From Variovorax jilinensis (lineage in GTDB: Bacteria; Pseudomonadota; Gammaproteobacteria; Burkholderiales; Burkholderiaceae_C), in assembly GCF_030316885.1 (NCBI RefSeq), contig NZ_JASZYQ010000002.1, forward strand, positions 442,001 through 506,000: a stretch of 64,000 nucleotides of DNA, read 5' to 3'. Below are positions 52,495-63,003 of this stretch, one piece after another. The notes under the pieces were generated by a model. That model searched no databases and was not told the DNA's origin. It saw nothing but the letters and a program-made list of their open reading frames with translations. The number at the start of each line of letters is the position of its first letter. Within the stretch, counting starts at the first letter, position 1. Made by a program: the position numbers and the translations under genes.

Positions 52495-53523
52495 ATGACC
52501 GATTCCAACCGCACGGAACCCGAGGGTTTCGAGCCTTTCGAGCGCCCGGCGCCGATCTCCACGACACACATGGCCAAGAACGATTCGACGCATTCCCCGG
52601 GATGGGAGCGCGCCACGCTCGAGAAACTCGCCTTCGCGGCGGTACGCGAGCAGCGCGCCACGCGCCGCTGGAAGACCTTCGTGCGCCTCAGCTGGCTGGC
52701 CTTCTTCGTCTTCCTGGTCTGGTTCGCGATGTCGCGCGGCGCGCCAGCCACCGCCAAGACCACGGCCCACACCGCCGTGGTCGAGATCAAGGGCGAGATC
52801 GCCGCCGGCGCCGATGCCAGCGCCGAATTCGTGGTCGCCGCCATGAAGGCCGCGTTCGAGGACGACGGCGCCAAGGGCATCGTGCTGCTGATCAACTCGC
52901 CGGGCGGCAGCCCGGTGCAGGCCGGCATCATCAACGACGAGATCCGGCGCATGCGTGCCAAGTACAACAAGCCGATCTATGCGGTGGTCGAGGAGACCTG
53001 CGCCTCGGCCGCGTACTACATCGCTGCCGCCACCGACCAGATCTACGTCGACAAGGCCAGCATCGTCGGCAGCATCGGCGTGCTGATGGACGGCTTCGGT
53101 TTCACGGGCCTCATGGACAAGGTCGGCGTCGAGCGCCGGCTGATCACCGCTGGCGACAACAAGGGCTTCCTGGACCCGTTCAGCCCCATCAAGGAGGGCC
53201 AGGTGGCGCACGCGCAGCAGATGCTCGACCAGATCCACGCCCAGTTCATCGAGGTCGTGAAGGCTGGCCGCGGCGACCGCCTCAAGACCAGCGCGCCGGG
53301 CCTCTTCAGCGGCCTGTTCTGGACCGGTCAGGAGTCGATCGGTCTGGGCCTGGCCGATCACCTCGGCAACGTGGACCTGGTGGCGCGCGACGTCATCAAG
53401 GCCGAGGAAGTCATCGACTACACGCGGCGCGAGAACGTGGCAGAGAAGCTGGCCAAGAAGTTCGGTGCCGCGCTCGGAGACGCGACGGTCCGCGCCATGC
53501 GCACCATGCCGACGCTGCGCTGA
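52495..53523 (+). CDS. sppA: S49 family signal-peptide peptidase (SppA)
   Basis: A 342-residue membrane-bound serine protease that degrades signal peptides left after secretion. One helix near residues 62-80 ('LSWLAFFVFLVWFAMS') anchors it. The catalytic serine S171 lies in 'EETCASAAYYIA'. K223 in 'ITAGDNKGFLDPFSP' is 52 residues further, the same interval as the Ser-Lys dyad of the short SppA type. 'GIVLLINSPGGSPVQAG' is another conserved block. It is the last gene of the rluC operon; the convergent MFS gene ends seven bases beyond its stop. Confidence 0.94.
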   Translation: MTDSNRTEPEGFEPFERPAPISTTHMAKNDSTHSPGWERATLEKLAFAAVREQRATRRWKTFVRLSWLAFFVFLVWFAMSRGAPATAKTTAHTAVVEIKGEIAAGADASAEFVVAAMKAAFEDDGAKGIVLLINSPGGSPVQAGIINDEIRRMRAKYNKPIYAVVEETCASAAYYIAAATDQIYVDKASIVGSIGVLMDGFGFTGLMDKVGVERRLITAGDNKGFLDPFSPIKEGQVAHAQQMLDQIHAQFIEVVKAGRGDRLKTSAPGLFSGLFWTGQESIGLGLADHLGNVDLVARDVIKAEEVIDYTRRENVAEKLAKKFGAALGDATVRAMRTMPTLR

Positions 53524-53530
53524 GACCGGA

Positions 53531-54667
53531 TCAGTCGGCTCCGCCGTAGCGCGCCGACGCCGCCAGCGCGATGGCGAATGCCACGACCAGGTACAGCGCG
53601 TGGGTCAGCGAGCTGGCCTGCGCCAGGAAGCCGATCACCGGCGGGCCGGCCATGAAACCCAGGTAGGCCGCGGCTGAGACCGCCGCGATGCCGCGTGCCG
53701 GTTCCACGCCCGGCACGCGCGCCGAGGCCGCGAAAAGAATGGGCACCACGTTCGCGAAGCCGATGCCGACCCCCGCAAAGCCCGCCAGCGCAAGCCATGG
53801 AATGTCGGTCAGCAGCACCAGCGTCATCGAGGCCGCAGCCAGCAGCGCACTGCTGCGCAACAGAAGGGCGGGCGCGAAGCGGGCCCGCATCGCGTCGCCG
53901 CCGAAGCGTGCCAGTGCCATCGCGGCCGAGAAGCTGGCATAGGCGAGCGCAGCCTGCTGATGCGGGCTGCCGATCTCCTGGCGCATGTAGAGCACGCTCC
54001 AGTCGTAGATCGCGCCCTCGGCGATCAGGCCCAGCGCCGCCAGCAGCCCGAGCAGCGCCAGCGTGCCGCGCGGCAGCCGGAAGCCGCCGTCGCCGGCCGC
54101 GAAGGCGGTGGCGGCGCGCGGCAGCATCGAGCGCGCGGCCAGCAGCACCGCGCAGGCCATGAGGACAGCCACCAAGAGCAGGTGCCAGTGCGGCCGCAGG
54201 CCGGCCGCCAGCGCCGCGCTGCCCGTGACCGCGCCGACCATGCCGCCAAGGCTGAACATGCCGTGCATGCCGCTCATCAGCGGCCGGCCCTCGCGCAATT
54301 CGAGCTGCGCTGCCTCGGTGTTGATCGCGACGTCGAAGACGCTGGTCACGACGCCGAACACCGCCAGCAGCGCCAGCAGCGCCGCGAAGCCCGGCATCGC
54401 GAGCAGGCCGGCGAGCAGCAGGGCATAGACCGTTCCGCAGACCATCGTCGTGTGGCCGGCGCCGTGGCGCCCGATCCAGCGGCTGGCCTGGGTCAGGCCC
54501 AGCAGCGCGCCGCAGCCGGCGGCCAGCATCGCGAGGCCCAGCTGCGCCTCGTCGATGCCGTAGTGCGACTTGACGGTCGGTATGTGAACGCCCCAGGTCG
54601 CGAAGACGAAGCCGGAGCAGAAGAACTGGGCGCGCGCGGCCCAGCGCATGCGGATCGAAACGTTCAT
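53531..54667 (-). CDS. major facilitator superfamily transporter
   Basis: A 378-residue permease with about twelve hydrophobic helices. It opens 'AARAQFFCSGFVFATWGVHI' and continues to 'GTVYALLLAGLLAMPGFAAL', followed by alternating helices up to 'ASSLTHALYLVVAFAIALAA'. The N-terminal pattern resembles the YbjJ-like group of MFS proteins, mostly of unknown substrate. The direction of transport cannot be read. Its start is 16 bases from the stop of the RsmI-like gene on the same strand, so the two may be co-transcribed. Confidence 0.88.
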   Translation of the reverse strand: MNVSIRMRWAARAQFFCSGFVFATWGVHIPTVKSHYGIDEAQLGLAMLAAGCGALLGLTQASRWIGRHGAGHTTMVCGTVYALLLAGLLAMPGFAALLALLAVFGVVTSVFDVAINTEAAQLELREGRPLMSGMHGMFSLGGMVGAVTGSAALAAGLRPHWHLLLVAVLMACAVLLAARSMLPRAATAFAAGDGGFRLPRGTLALLGLLAALGLIAEGAIYDWSVLYMRQEIGSPHQQAALAYASFSAAMALARFGGDAMRARFAPALLLRSSALLAAASMTLVLLTDIPWLALAGFAGVGIGFANVVPILFAASARVPGVEPARGIAAVSAAAYLGFMAGPPVIGFLAQASSLTHALYLVVAFAIALAASARYGGAD

Positions 54668-54683
54668 CGAGGCAGCGCCGGCC

Positions 54684-55445
54684 TCAGCGGCCGATCGCGA
54701 AGACCGCCGGTGCGCGATCGTCGCCCTGCAGCGGCTTCGCGCGCCAGTTCCTGACCGTGTCGCTGCGCACCTGGCAGGAGGCCAGCGTGAGCCCGCGCGC
54801 GACCGCGAGCCGCGTGTGGTGCTGAAGCGTCTGGGTCAGCGACTGCAGCAGTGCCGCGTTGCGATAGGGCGTCTCGATGAAGAGCTGGGTCTGGCCGGTA
54901 CGCAGGGCCAGCGCCTCGAGTTCGCGGATGCGCTGGACGCGGCCTTCGGCGTCCTGCGGCAGGTAGCCGACGAAGGCGAAGTTCTGGCCGTTGAGGCCGC
55001 TCGCAGCCAGCGCGAGCAGCAGCGAGACCGGCCCGGTCAGCGGCACGACCGTGAGCCCGAGCTCGTGTGCGGCGCGCGCCACCGACGATCCCGGGTCCGC
55101 CACCGCCGGCATGCCGGCTTCGCTGAGCAGGCCCACGTCGTAGCCTTCCAGCGCCGCCGAAAGCAGCGGTCTGGCATCGAACTGCCCTGCGTGATCGCCT
55201 TTCTTGTGCACTTCGCGCGGCAACTCCTGGATCTGTTGCGCCTGCAGCGGCGCCGCCAGCGGCACGACGGCGTCGATGCGCTTGAGGTAGGCGCGGGCCG
55301 ACTTGGCGTTCTCGCAGATCCAGTGCGTGATGCCGGCTGCGGCCTCCAGCGTGCCGCGGGGCAGGGCCTGTTCGAGCGGTGCCTGCTCGTCGCAGCCGAA
55401 GTCGAGCGGCGCGGGAACCAGGTAGAGCTTGCCGGGAGCGGTCAT
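54684..55445 (-). CDS. RsmI-like SAM-dependent methyltransferase (tetrapyrrole methylase fold)
   Basis: A 253-residue protein of the tetrapyrrole methylase fold, related to RsmI, which 2'-O-methylates C1402 of 16S rRNA. The glycine-rich SAM pocket contains 'VGLLSEAGMPAVADPGSSV' and 'VVPLTGPVSLLLALAASGL', and 'LFIETPYRNAALLQSL' follows. It differs from classical RsmI at the N-terminus ('GKLYLVPAPLDFG') and appears to belong to a second, shorter subgroup that is often found next to maf/yceF; its RNA target is not established to my knowledge. It overlaps the yceF stop by four bases. Confidence 0.85.
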   Translation of the reverse strand: MTAPGKLYLVPAPLDFGCDEQAPLEQALPRGTLEAAAGITHWICENAKSARAYLKRIDAVVPLAAPLQAQQIQELPREVHKKGDHAGQFDARPLLSAALEGYDVGLLSEAGMPAVADPGSSVARAAHELGLTVVPLTGPVSLLLALAASGLNGQNFAFVGYLPQDAEGRVQRIRELEALALRTGQTQLFIETPYRNAALLQSLTQTLQHHTRLAVARGLTLASCQVRSDTVRNWRAKPLQGDDRAPAVFAIGR

Positions 55446-56029
55446 AGGAGGTCGATCCCGGCTGCGCGCAGCATGCGTGCGGTGCGGATCAGCGGCAGGC
55501 CGACCAGCGCGGTCGGGTCGTCGCTGTCGATGGAATCGAGCAGCGCGATGCCCAGGCCTTCGCTCTTGGCGCTGCCTGCGCAGTCGTAGGGTTGTTCGGC
55601 ACGCAGGTAGCGCTCGATCGCGGCGTCGTCGAGGTCCCGGAACACCACGCGCACCGGCGCCAGGTCGCGCTGTGAAAAGGCGCTGGCCTGGCAGACCACG
55701 GCGACCGCCGTCTGGAACACCAGCGTCTGGCCGCGCATGCGCTGGAGCTGCAGCGCCGCGCGCGCGTGGTCGCCGGGCTTGCCCAGCGGCTCGCCTGCGA
55801 GGTCGGCGACCTGGTCCGAGCCGATCACGATGGCCTCGGGGAAGCGGCGAGCGACCGCATTCGCCTTTTCGAGCGCGAGGCGCTCAGCCAGTGCGCGGGG
55901 CGTTTCGCCGGCGAGCGGGGTCTCGTCAACCTCGGGCGCATGGACTTCGAAGGGCAGGCGCAGGCGCGTGAGCAGCTCGCGGCGGTAGCGCGAGGTGGAG
56001 GCGAGGATCAGGTTGCGTTGCATGGCCAT
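55442..56029 (-). CDS. yceF: Maf/YceF family nucleotide pyrophosphatase
   Basis: A 195-residue Maf-fold pyrophosphatase. 'LILASTSRYRRELLTRL' is the typical start, 'VDETPLAGETPRALAERLAL' and 'AIVIGSDQVADLAGEPLGKP' the other conserved blocks. The YceF subgroup cleaves 7-methyl-GTP, cleaning the pool of modified nucleotides. The first ATG is at 56029, the next two codons later. It diverges from yceD by about 30 bases, the order (yceF, yceD, rpmF, plsX) found in most proteobacteria, and this supports the subgroup. Confidence 0.93.
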   Translation of the reverse strand: MAMQRNLILASTSRYRRELLTRLRLPFEVHAPEVDETPLAGETPRALAERLALEKANAVARRFPEAIVIGSDQVADLAGEPLGKPGDHARAALQLQRMRGQTLVFQTAVAVVCQASAFSQRDLAPVRVVFRDLDDAAIERYLRAEQPYDCAGSAKSEGLGIALLDSIDSDDPTALVGLPLIRTARMLRAAGIDLL

Positions 56030-56060
56030 GATTGTGCGGGAGCGGTTTAGACTGCCGGGA

Positions 56061-56624
56061 ATGTCCAAAGAATTTGCCCCCGGCCGGCTCGACGTGAACG
56101 GCTTTGCCGCCGCCGCGGCCACGCTGTCCGGCGATCCGCCGCTGTCGAGCTTTACTCGGCTGGTCACCGAGCTGGTCGATCCTTCCCCCGACGCCCGGGT
56201 CCATTGGCAGGCGGCCGGCGAGTCGCGCAGCGGCGCCGACGGCCAGCCGGCGCCCTGGCTGCACCTCGAAGCCCAGGCCGCGGTGCCGATGATCTGCCAA
56301 CGCTGCCTGGCGCCTGTCGAGGTCGACCTCGACGTCGACCGCTGGTTCCGCTTCGCCGCCGACGAGGACACGGCCGCCCTGGAAGACGAGCAGTCCGACG
56401 AGGACGTCCTGGTCGCGAGCCGCGACTTCGACCTCCACGCCCTGATCGAGGACGAACTGCTCATGGAGCTTCCGGTCACCCCCATGCACGACGTCTGCCC
56501 GCAACCGGCCAGGCTGTCCGCCGTGGACGACGACTTCGACGGCCCCGACGCTGCGCGGCCCAATCCCTTCGCGGTCCTCGGCACCCTGCGTTCGGGCGGC
56601 GACGACAAGTCCGGGAAGTCCTGA
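56061..56624 (+). CDS. yceD: YceD family protein (DUF177)
   Basis: A 187-residue DUF177 protein. The conserved core includes 'VPMICQRCLAPVEVDLDVD' with a C-x2-C pair and the later 'DFDLHALIEDELLMELPV' before a second cysteine ('HDVCPQP'), a pattern suggestive of metal binding. The family is widespread, sits directly before rpmF, and has been linked to 23S rRNA accumulation. The ATG at 56061 precedes 'SKEFAPGRLD'; the open frame extending upstream is antisense to yceF. Confidence 0.9.
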   Translation: MSKEFAPGRLDVNGFAAAAATLSGDPPLSSFTRLVTELVDPSPDARVHWQAAGESRSGADGQPAPWLHLEAQAAVPMICQRCLAPVEVDLDVDRWFRFAADEDTAALEDEQSDEDVLVASRDFDLHALIEDELLMELPVTPMHDVCPQPARLSAVDDDFDGPDAARPNPFAVLGTLRSGGDDKSGKS

Positions 56625-56660
56625 ACCGGGGCCCTGCTGGCCTTCGGGCCGGGCATGGGC

Positions 56661-56666
56661 TATAAT
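56661..56666 (+). promoter_or_regulatory. consensus -10 TATAAT upstream of rpmF
   Basis: A perfect TATAAT lies 93 bases before the rpmF ATG, just after the end of yceD. The hexamer 17 bases upstream (TGGCCT) is a weak -35. If used, it gives rpmF and the fab genes a start separate from yceD, with a leader of roughly 80 bases. Confidence 0.5.
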
Positions 56667-56753
56667 CATGGGCTTCGCGCGCGCCGCTGCAGCCAAGGCA
56701 ATCCTTTCGCCCCGCCCGCGCCCCGCCAACCCAACCCCATTCCAGGAGCCAGC

Positions 56754-56936
56754 ATGGCCGTCCAGCAAAACAAGAAGTCGCCCTCGAAGCGCGGCATGCA
56801 TCGTTCGCACAACGCACTCGATGTGCCCGGTATCGCGGTCGAACCGACCACGGGTGAAACGCATCTGCGTCACCACATCAGCCCGAACGGCTTCTACCGC
56901 GGCCGCAAGGTTCTCAAGACCAAGTCCGAAGCCTGA
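56754..56936 (+). CDS. rpmF: 50S ribosomal protein L32
   Basis: A 60-residue ribosomal protein, '[20 protein letters not shown]' to '[11 protein letters not shown]', full length. The zinc-binding cysteines of some L32 forms are absent; this is the cysteine-free form. The ATG has AGGAG about eight bases upstream. It lies between yceD and plsX, the canonical order, which joins ribosome and lipid synthesis genes. Confidence 0.98.
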   Translation: MAVQQNKKSPSKRGMHRSHNALDVPGIAVEPTTGETHLRHHISPNGFYRGRKVLKTKSEA

Positions 56937-56952
56937 TTTCGTTCCAAGGCCG

Positions 56953-56995
56953 AGGCCCGAGGCTACTTTCGCCGTAGCGTCGGGCCTTCGTTTTG
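56953..56995 (+). terminator. hairpin with T run between rpmF and plsX
   Basis: AGGCCCGA (56953-56960) pairs with TCGGGCCT (56980-56987), and inside it GCTAC (56962-56966) pairs with GTAGC (56974-56978), with one G-G mismatch between the arms. A short T run (56991-56994) follows directly. It could end or attenuate transcription after rpmF, so the level of L32 could be higher than that of PlsX. Confidence 0.65.
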
Positions 56996-58084
56996 ATGGA
57001 CTCGCCTTCAGCTTTCGTTTCCCCTCCGTCCGTGATCACGCTGGCCGTTGATTGCATGGGCGGCGACCATGGGCCGCGCGTCACGCTTGCGGCCTGTCGC
57101 TCATTTCTCGATCGCCACCCCGAATCCGCGCTGTTGCTCGTCGGCGCGCCGGCGGCGCTCGCCAGCTTCACCCATCCACGCGCGACCGTGATCGGCGCCA
57201 GCGAAGTGGTCGGGATGGACGACCCGATCGAGGTCGCGCTGCGCAGGAAAAAAGATTCGTCCATGCGGGTGGCGATCCAGCAGGTCAAGGACGGTGCCGC
57301 CCAAGCTGCGATATCGGCCGGCAACACGGGCGCATTGATGGCGATCGCTCGCTATCTGCTCAAGACGCTCGACGGTATCGATCGTCCGGCGATCGCACCG
57401 CAGCTGCCGAACAGCAAGGGTGGCGCCACCACCGTGCTCGACCTTGGCGCCAACGTCGATTGCGATGCCGAAGACCTGCTTCAGTTCGCCGTGCTGGGTT
57501 CGGCGCTGGTCTCTGCACTCACGGGCAACGAATCACCCAGCGTCGGCTTGCTCAATGTGGGCGAAGAGGCGATCAAGGGCAGCGAAACTATCAAGAAGGC
57601 AAGTCAACTGCTTCGAAAAGCGGCGAACTCGCAGGATCTGAACTTCTACGGCAACGTCGAGGGCAACGATATCTTCAAGGGAACCACCGACATCGTGGTG
57701 TGCGACGGTTTCGTCGGCAACGTCACCTTGAAGGCCAGCGAAGGCGTCGCCTCGATGATCGTGGATTTCCTTCGCATCGAATATTCGAACGGCATCTTCA
57801 GCAAATTTGCTGCCATCGTTTCCTATCCGGTTCTAAAAGCGCTCAAGAAGCGTCTTGACCATCGTCGCTACAACGGCGCCGCGCTGCTCGGCCTGCGCGG
57901 ACTGGTCTTCAAGAGCCATGGCTCGGCCGACGAAGTGGCTTTCGGCCATGCCCTCGATCGCGCTTATGATGCCGCTCGCAACAACCTGCTCGACCGCGTG
58001 CGAGCCCGCATCGCCCACGCCGCGCCTCTGCTAGCGCGGCAAGACCCGGCGGCGCCGGCCGACTCAGCGGCGCTCCACGTCTGA
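56996..58084 (+). CDS. plsX: phosphate acyltransferase PlsX
   Basis: A 362-residue enzyme that makes acyl-phosphate from acyl-ACP, the first step of phospholipid synthesis in many bacteria. '[20 protein letters not shown]' is the typical opening; '[19 protein letters not shown]' and '[20 protein letters not shown]' are the main conserved blocks. The ATG at 56996 is used; it has no clear ribosome site and follows the hairpin by a few bases. A GTG at 57032 that opens on 'ITLAVD' is a serious alternative. The stop overlaps the fabH start (TGATG). Confidence 0.96.
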   Translation: MDSPSAFVSPPSVITLAVDCMGGDHGPRVTLAACRSFLDRHPESALLLVGAPAALASFTHPRATVIGASEVVGMDDPIEVALRRKKDSSMRVAIQQVKDGAAQAAISAGNTGALMAIARYLLKTLDGIDRPAIAPQLPNSKGGATTVLDLGANVDCDAEDLLQFAVLGSALVSALTGNESPSVGLLNVGEEAIKGSETIKKASQLLRKAANSQDLNFYGNVEGNDIFKGTTDIVVCDGFVGNVTLKASEGVASMIVDFLRIEYSNGIFSKFAAIVSYPVLKALKKRLDHRRYNGAALLGLRGLVFKSHGSADEVAFGHALDRAYDAARNNLLDRVRARIAHAAPLLARQDPAAPADSAALHV

Positions 58085-59061
58085 TGACCCCATATTCCCG
58101 CATCACCGGCACCGGCAGCTACCTGCCGCCGCGCCGCGTGACCAACGACGACCTCGCCCGCGACCTGGCCGAGAGAGGCATCGAAACCTCGAACCAGTGG
58201 ATCATCGAGCGCACCGGCATCCATGCCCGGCACTTCGCTGCGCCCGAGGTCTCGAGCAGCGATCTCGCACTCGAGGCGTCGCAACATGCGCTCGAGGCCG
58301 CGGGCCGCAGCGCCGCCGACGTCGACCTCATCATCGTCGCGACCTCGACGCCCGACATGGTGTTTCCGTCGTCGGCCGCGATCCTGCAGAACAAGCTCGG
58401 CATTGCGGGCTGTGCCGCCTTCGACGTCCAGGCGGTCTGCAGTGGGTTCGTCTATGCGCTGACCGTCGCCGACGCGATGATCCGGACCGGCAGCGCAAAG
58501 TGCGCGCTGGTGGTCGGCGCCGAAGTGTTCTCGCGCATCCTCGACTTCAACGACCGCACCACCTGCGTGCTGTTCGGCGACGGCGCCGGCGCCGTGGTGC
58601 TCGAGGCCAGCGACGAGCCCGGCATTCTCGCGAGCGACCTGCATGCCGACGGCAAGCATGTCGGCATCCTTTGCGTGCCGGGCCACGTGTCGGGCGGCGA
58701 GGTGCTCGGCAAGCCGCTGCTGCACATGGACGGCCAGGCGGTCTTCAAGCTCGCCGTGCGTGTGCTCGAGGACGCCGCGCGCGCCACGCTCGCCAAGGCC
58801 GGCAAGACCGAGGCCGACATCGACTGGCTGATTCCGCACCAGGCCAACATCCGCATCATGGAAGGCACCGCGCGCAAGCTGAAGCTGGCGCGCGAGAAGC
58901 TGATCGTCACGGTCAACGAGCACGGCAACACCTCGGCTGCGTCGATTCCACTCGCGCTCGACGACGCGGTGCGCTCGGGCAAGGTGAAGAAGGGCGACCT
59001 GCTGATGCTCGAAGGGGTGGGCGGCGGCTTCACCTGGGGCGCGGTGCTGCTCAACTACTAG
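58084..59061 (+). CDS. fabH: 3-oxoacyl-ACP synthase III
   Basis: A 325-residue KAS III that condenses acetyl-CoA with malonyl-ACP and so starts fatty-acid synthesis. The triad is C119 in '[13 protein letters not shown]', H252 in '[12 protein letters not shown]' and N282 in '[10 protein letters not shown]'. '[18 protein letters not shown]' and the terminal '[11 protein letters not shown]' are also typical. It overlaps plsX by one base and is followed by fabD after about 50 bases. Confidence 0.98.
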   Translation: MTPYSRITGTGSYLPPRRVTNDDLARDLAERGIETSNQWIIERTGIHARHFAAPEVSSSDLALEASQHALEAAGRSAADVDLIIVATSTPDMVFPSSAAILQNKLGIAGCAAFDVQAVCSGFVYALTVADAMIRTGSAKCALVVGAEVFSRILDFNDRTTCVLFGDGAGAVVLEASDEPGILASDLHADGKHVGILCVPGHVSGGEVLGKPLLHMDGQAVFKLAVRVLEDAARATLAKAGKTEADIDWLIPHQANIRIMEGTARKLKLAREKLIVTVNEHGNTSAASIPLALDDAVRSGKVKKGDLLMLEGVGGGFTWGAVLLNY

Positions 59062-59112
59062 ATAGAGAGCGTCGTGCCCGCAAGGGCAGCGGCGCCTCGG
59101 AGACACGCCATC

Positions 59113-60066
59113 ATGAAAAAATTCGCTTTCGTCTTTCCGGGTCAGGGTTCGCAGGCCGTCGGCATGCTCGACGCCTGGGGCGATCACCCCGCGGTCGTGT
59201 CCACGCTGCGCGAGGCTTCCGATGCGCTCGACCTGGACGTTGCGCACCTGATCCACGAAGGCCCCAAGGAAGCGCTGGCGCTGACCACCAACACCCAGCC
59301 CGTGATGCTGGTGGCAGCGATCGCGGCCTGGCGCGCCTGGCTGGCCGAAGGTGGTGAGGCCCCCGCGGTGGTCGCCGGCCACTCGCTCGGCGAGTATTCG
59401 GCGCTGGTGGCGTCGGGCGTCCTGACGCTCGCCCAGGCGGCGCCGCTGGTGCGTTTTCGTGCCCAGGCCATGCAGGAAGCGGTGCCGGTGGGCGTGGGCG
59501 CGATGGCGGCCATCCTCGGCATGGAGGCTGCGAAGGTCCAGGCCGGCTGCGCAGAAGCCACCGCCAGCTTCGGACCCGGCAGCGCCGAGGTGGTGGAAGC
59601 CGTCAATTTCAACGACCCGATGCAGACCGTGATCGCGGGCAGCAAGGCGGCGGTCGACAAGGCCTGCGAGCTGCTCAAGGCCAACGGCGCCAAGCGCGCG
59701 CTGCTGCTGTCGGTTTCGGCGCCGTTCCACTCCAGTCTCATGAAGCCCGCCGCCGAGGCGCTGCGCGAACGGCTGGCGACGGTGAACTTCGCGGCACCGC
59801 GCATTCCGGTGCTCAACAACATCGATGTCCGGATCGAGACCGATGCCGACCGCATCCGCGACGCGCTGGTGCGCCAGGCCGCAGGCCCGGTGCGCTGGGT
59901 CGAGACCGTGCAGGCACTCGAGGCTCAGGGCGTCGAGGCGATCGTCGAATGCGGACCCGGCAAGGTGCTCGCGGGCATGGCCAAGCGCATCGCACCCACG
60001 CTCGCGGCCTCGTCGGTCTACGATCCGGCGACCCTCGCCGATACCCGGCAACTGCTCGGCGCCTGA
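59113..60066 (+). CDS. fabD: malonyl-CoA:ACP transacylase
   Basis: A 317-residue acyltransferase that loads malonyl groups on ACP. 'AFVFPGQGSQAVGMLDAWG' opens the fold. The nucleophile S91 lies in 'AGHSLGEYSALVASG'; the arginine that binds the malonyl carboxylate is in 'LVRFRAQAMQEAVP', and the histidine in 'SAPFHSSLMKPA'. The start is the ATG at 59113 with GGAG about ten bases upstream. It is followed by fabG after 25 bases. Confidence 0.98.
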   Translation: MKKFAFVFPGQGSQAVGMLDAWGDHPAVVSTLREASDALDLDVAHLIHEGPKEALALTTNTQPVMLVAAIAAWRAWLAEGGEAPAVVAGHSLGEYSALVASGVLTLAQAAPLVRFRAQAMQEAVPVGVGAMAAILGMEAAKVQAGCAEATASFGPGSAEVVEAVNFNDPMQTVIAGSKAAVDKACELLKANGAKRALLLSVSAPFHSSLMKPAAEALRERLATVNFAAPRIPVLNNIDVRIETDADRIRDALVRQAAGPVRWVETVQALEAQGVEAIVECGPGKVLAGMAKRIAPTLAASSVYDPATLADTRQLLGA

Positions 60067-60091
60067 GCGCGCCGCCCTCGAGGTCCCTTTC

Positions 60092-61175
<1,084 letters not shown>

Positions 61176-61268
61176 TACGGCCGCGCTGAGCGCCCGCCCT
61201 CCCGGTCCTCGGCTTCCATGCCGACGAGCACCGACCGGCGGCCTCGGCTCCCAGAAAGGTTTGCCGGC

Positions 61269-62513
61269 ATGACCAAACGCCGCGTCGTCGTGACCGGACT
61301 CGGTTGCCTCGCTCCCGTCGGAAATTCCGTCACCGAATCCTGGGCCAACCTGTTGGCCGGGAAATCGGGCATCGAGACGATCACCAAGTTCGATGTGAGC
61401 GCCTTTTCCTGCAAGTTCGCAGGCGAGGTCAAGGGCTTCGACATCAAGGAATACATCCCCGAGAAGGAAGCGCGCCACATGGACCGCTTCATCCATCTCG
61501 GGCTCGCGGCCGCCATCCAGGCGGTGCGGGACAGCGGCTTGCCCACCGGCGACGACCTGTCCGAGGAAGAGGCCGTTCGCATCGGCTGCAACATCGGCTC
61601 CGGCATCGGCGGCCTGCCGCTGATCGAGGACACGCACGCCGAACTCGTGAATCGCGGCCCGCGCCGGGTGTCGCCGTTCTTCGTGCCGGCATCGATCATC
61701 AACATGATCTCGGGCCACGTCTCCATCAAGTATGGATTCAAGGGCCCGAACATCGCGATCGTCACGGCCTGCACCACGGGCCTGCATGCGATCGGCACCT
61801 CGGCACGCATGATCGAGTACGGCGACGCCGACGTGATGATCGCGGGCGGTGCCGAATCGACCGTGTCGCCGCTCGGCCTCGGCGGCTTCGCGGCCGCGCG
61901 CGCACTGTCGACCCGCAACGACGATCCCCACACCGCCTCCCGGCCGTGGGACAAGGACCGCGACGGCTTCGTGCTCGGCGAGGGCGCCGGTGTCGTGGTG
62001 CTCGAGGAATACGAGCGCGCCAAGGCCCGCGGCGCCAAGATCTACGCCGAAGTCTCCGGCTTCGGCATGTCCGGCGATGCCTTCCACATGACCGCACCCA
62101 ACGTCGACGGCCCGCGCCGCTCGATGCAGATGGCGCTGGCCAATGCGGGCGTCAATGCCGACCAGGTGCAGTACGTCAACGCCCACGGCACCTCGACGCC
62201 GCTCGGCGACCTGAACGAGACCAACGCGATCAAGAACGCCTTCGGCGATCACGCGAAGAAGCTGGTCGTCAACTCGACCAAGTCGATGACCGGCCACCTT
62301 CTGGGCGGCGCCGGCGGCATCGAATCGGTGTTCACGGTGCTCGCGGTGCATCACCAGAAGAGCCCGCCGACCATCAACATCTTCAACCAGGATCCCGAGT
62401 GCGATCTGGACTACTGCGCCAACGAGGCGCGTGATCTCAAGATCGACGTCGCGGTCAAGAACAACTTCGGCTTCGGCGGCACCAACGGCACGCTGGTGTT
62501 CAAGCGCGTTTGA
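61269..62513 (+). CDS. fabF: 3-oxoacyl-ACP synthase II
   Basis: A 414-residue KAS II, which extends acyl-ACP chains and sets temperature control of unsaturated lipids in homologues. The catalytic triad is C168 ('[13 protein letters not shown]'), H306 ('[11 protein letters not shown]') and H343 ('[10 protein letters not shown]'). '[20 protein letters not shown]' is the standard start; the ATG at 61269 is used because the upstream open part (from 61218) is not family-like. Confidence 0.98.
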   Translation: MTKRRVVVTGLGCLAPVGNSVTESWANLLAGKSGIETITKFDVSAFSCKFAGEVKGFDIKEYIPEKEARHMDRFIHLGLAAAIQAVRDSGLPTGDDLSEEEAVRIGCNIGSGIGGLPLIEDTHAELVNRGPRRVSPFFVPASIINMISGHVSIKYGFKGPNIAIVTACTTGLHAIGTSARMIEYGDADVMIAGGAESTVSPLGLGGFAAARALSTRNDDPHTASRPWDKDRDGFVLGEGAGVVVLEEYERAKARGAKIYAEVSGFGMSGDAFHMTAPNVDGPRRSMQMALANAGVNADQVQYVNAHGTSTPLGDLNETNAIKNAFGDHAKKLVVNSTKSMTGHLLGGAGGIESVFTVLAVHHQKSPPTINIFNQDPECDLDYCANEARDLKIDVAVKNNFGFGGTNGTLVFKRV

Positions 62514-62526
62514 AGCGCCTCCTGCG

Positions 62527-63003
62527 ATGCACAGCGCGCCGTCGGTGAACTACCCGGTGGGGCGTTCGCGCCGCGCCGAACGGCTCCTGATGGCGCTGTG
62601 GGCGCTGGGCGTCGCCAGCGTCACCGCCGCCTGCCTTGCCGATGCGGCTGCCCTCGACTGGCGGCAGGCCATGCTGGCCGCCAGCGCGGTAGTGGCCGGC
62701 GTTGCCGCCTGGACCGGCGTGCTTCGCAGCTCCGCGGCCGCCGAACTGGGCTTCGACGGCCATGCCTGGTCGATGTCGGGCGAAGCGAGCCGGCGCAATG
62801 CCGGCGTCTGCGTGGCGCTCGACCTGCAGTCGCTGATGCTCGTGCGCCTCGTGGGGCCGGGCCGGGCGGCACACTGGATCTGGCTCGACCGAGAGGCGCT
62901 TCCCGAGCGCTGGCTCGACCTGCGACGCGCGCTGTACGCGCGCCCCGGCGCTGCAGCCCCCGTGTCTGCGCCCGCGCCCGGTGCGCGTCACTCCTCGCCA
63001 TGA
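62527..63003 (+). CDS. small YgfX-like membrane protein between fabF and rpoE
   Basis: A 158-residue protein. Two neighbouring hydrophobic segments ('LLMALWALGVASVTAACLAD' and 'AMLAASAVVAGVAAWTGVL') come first, then a short beta-rich part with several tryptophans ('AHWIWLDREALPERWLDL') and a proline/alanine tail. Layout and size recall YgfX/CptA-type proteins, which in E. coli pair with SdhE; no SdhE gene is adjacent here and the match is only by shape. The stop overlaps the rpoE start (ATGA), so it is expressed with the sigma factor and could affect envelope stress control. The family assignment is uncertain. Confidence 0.65.
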   Translation: MHSAPSVNYPVGRSRRAERLLMALWALGVASVTAACLADAAALDWRQAMLAASAVVAGVAAWTGVLRSSAAAELGFDGHAWSMSGEASRRNAGVCVALDLQSLMLVRLVGPGRAAHWIWLDREALPERWLDLRRALYARPGAAAPVSAPAPGARHSSP

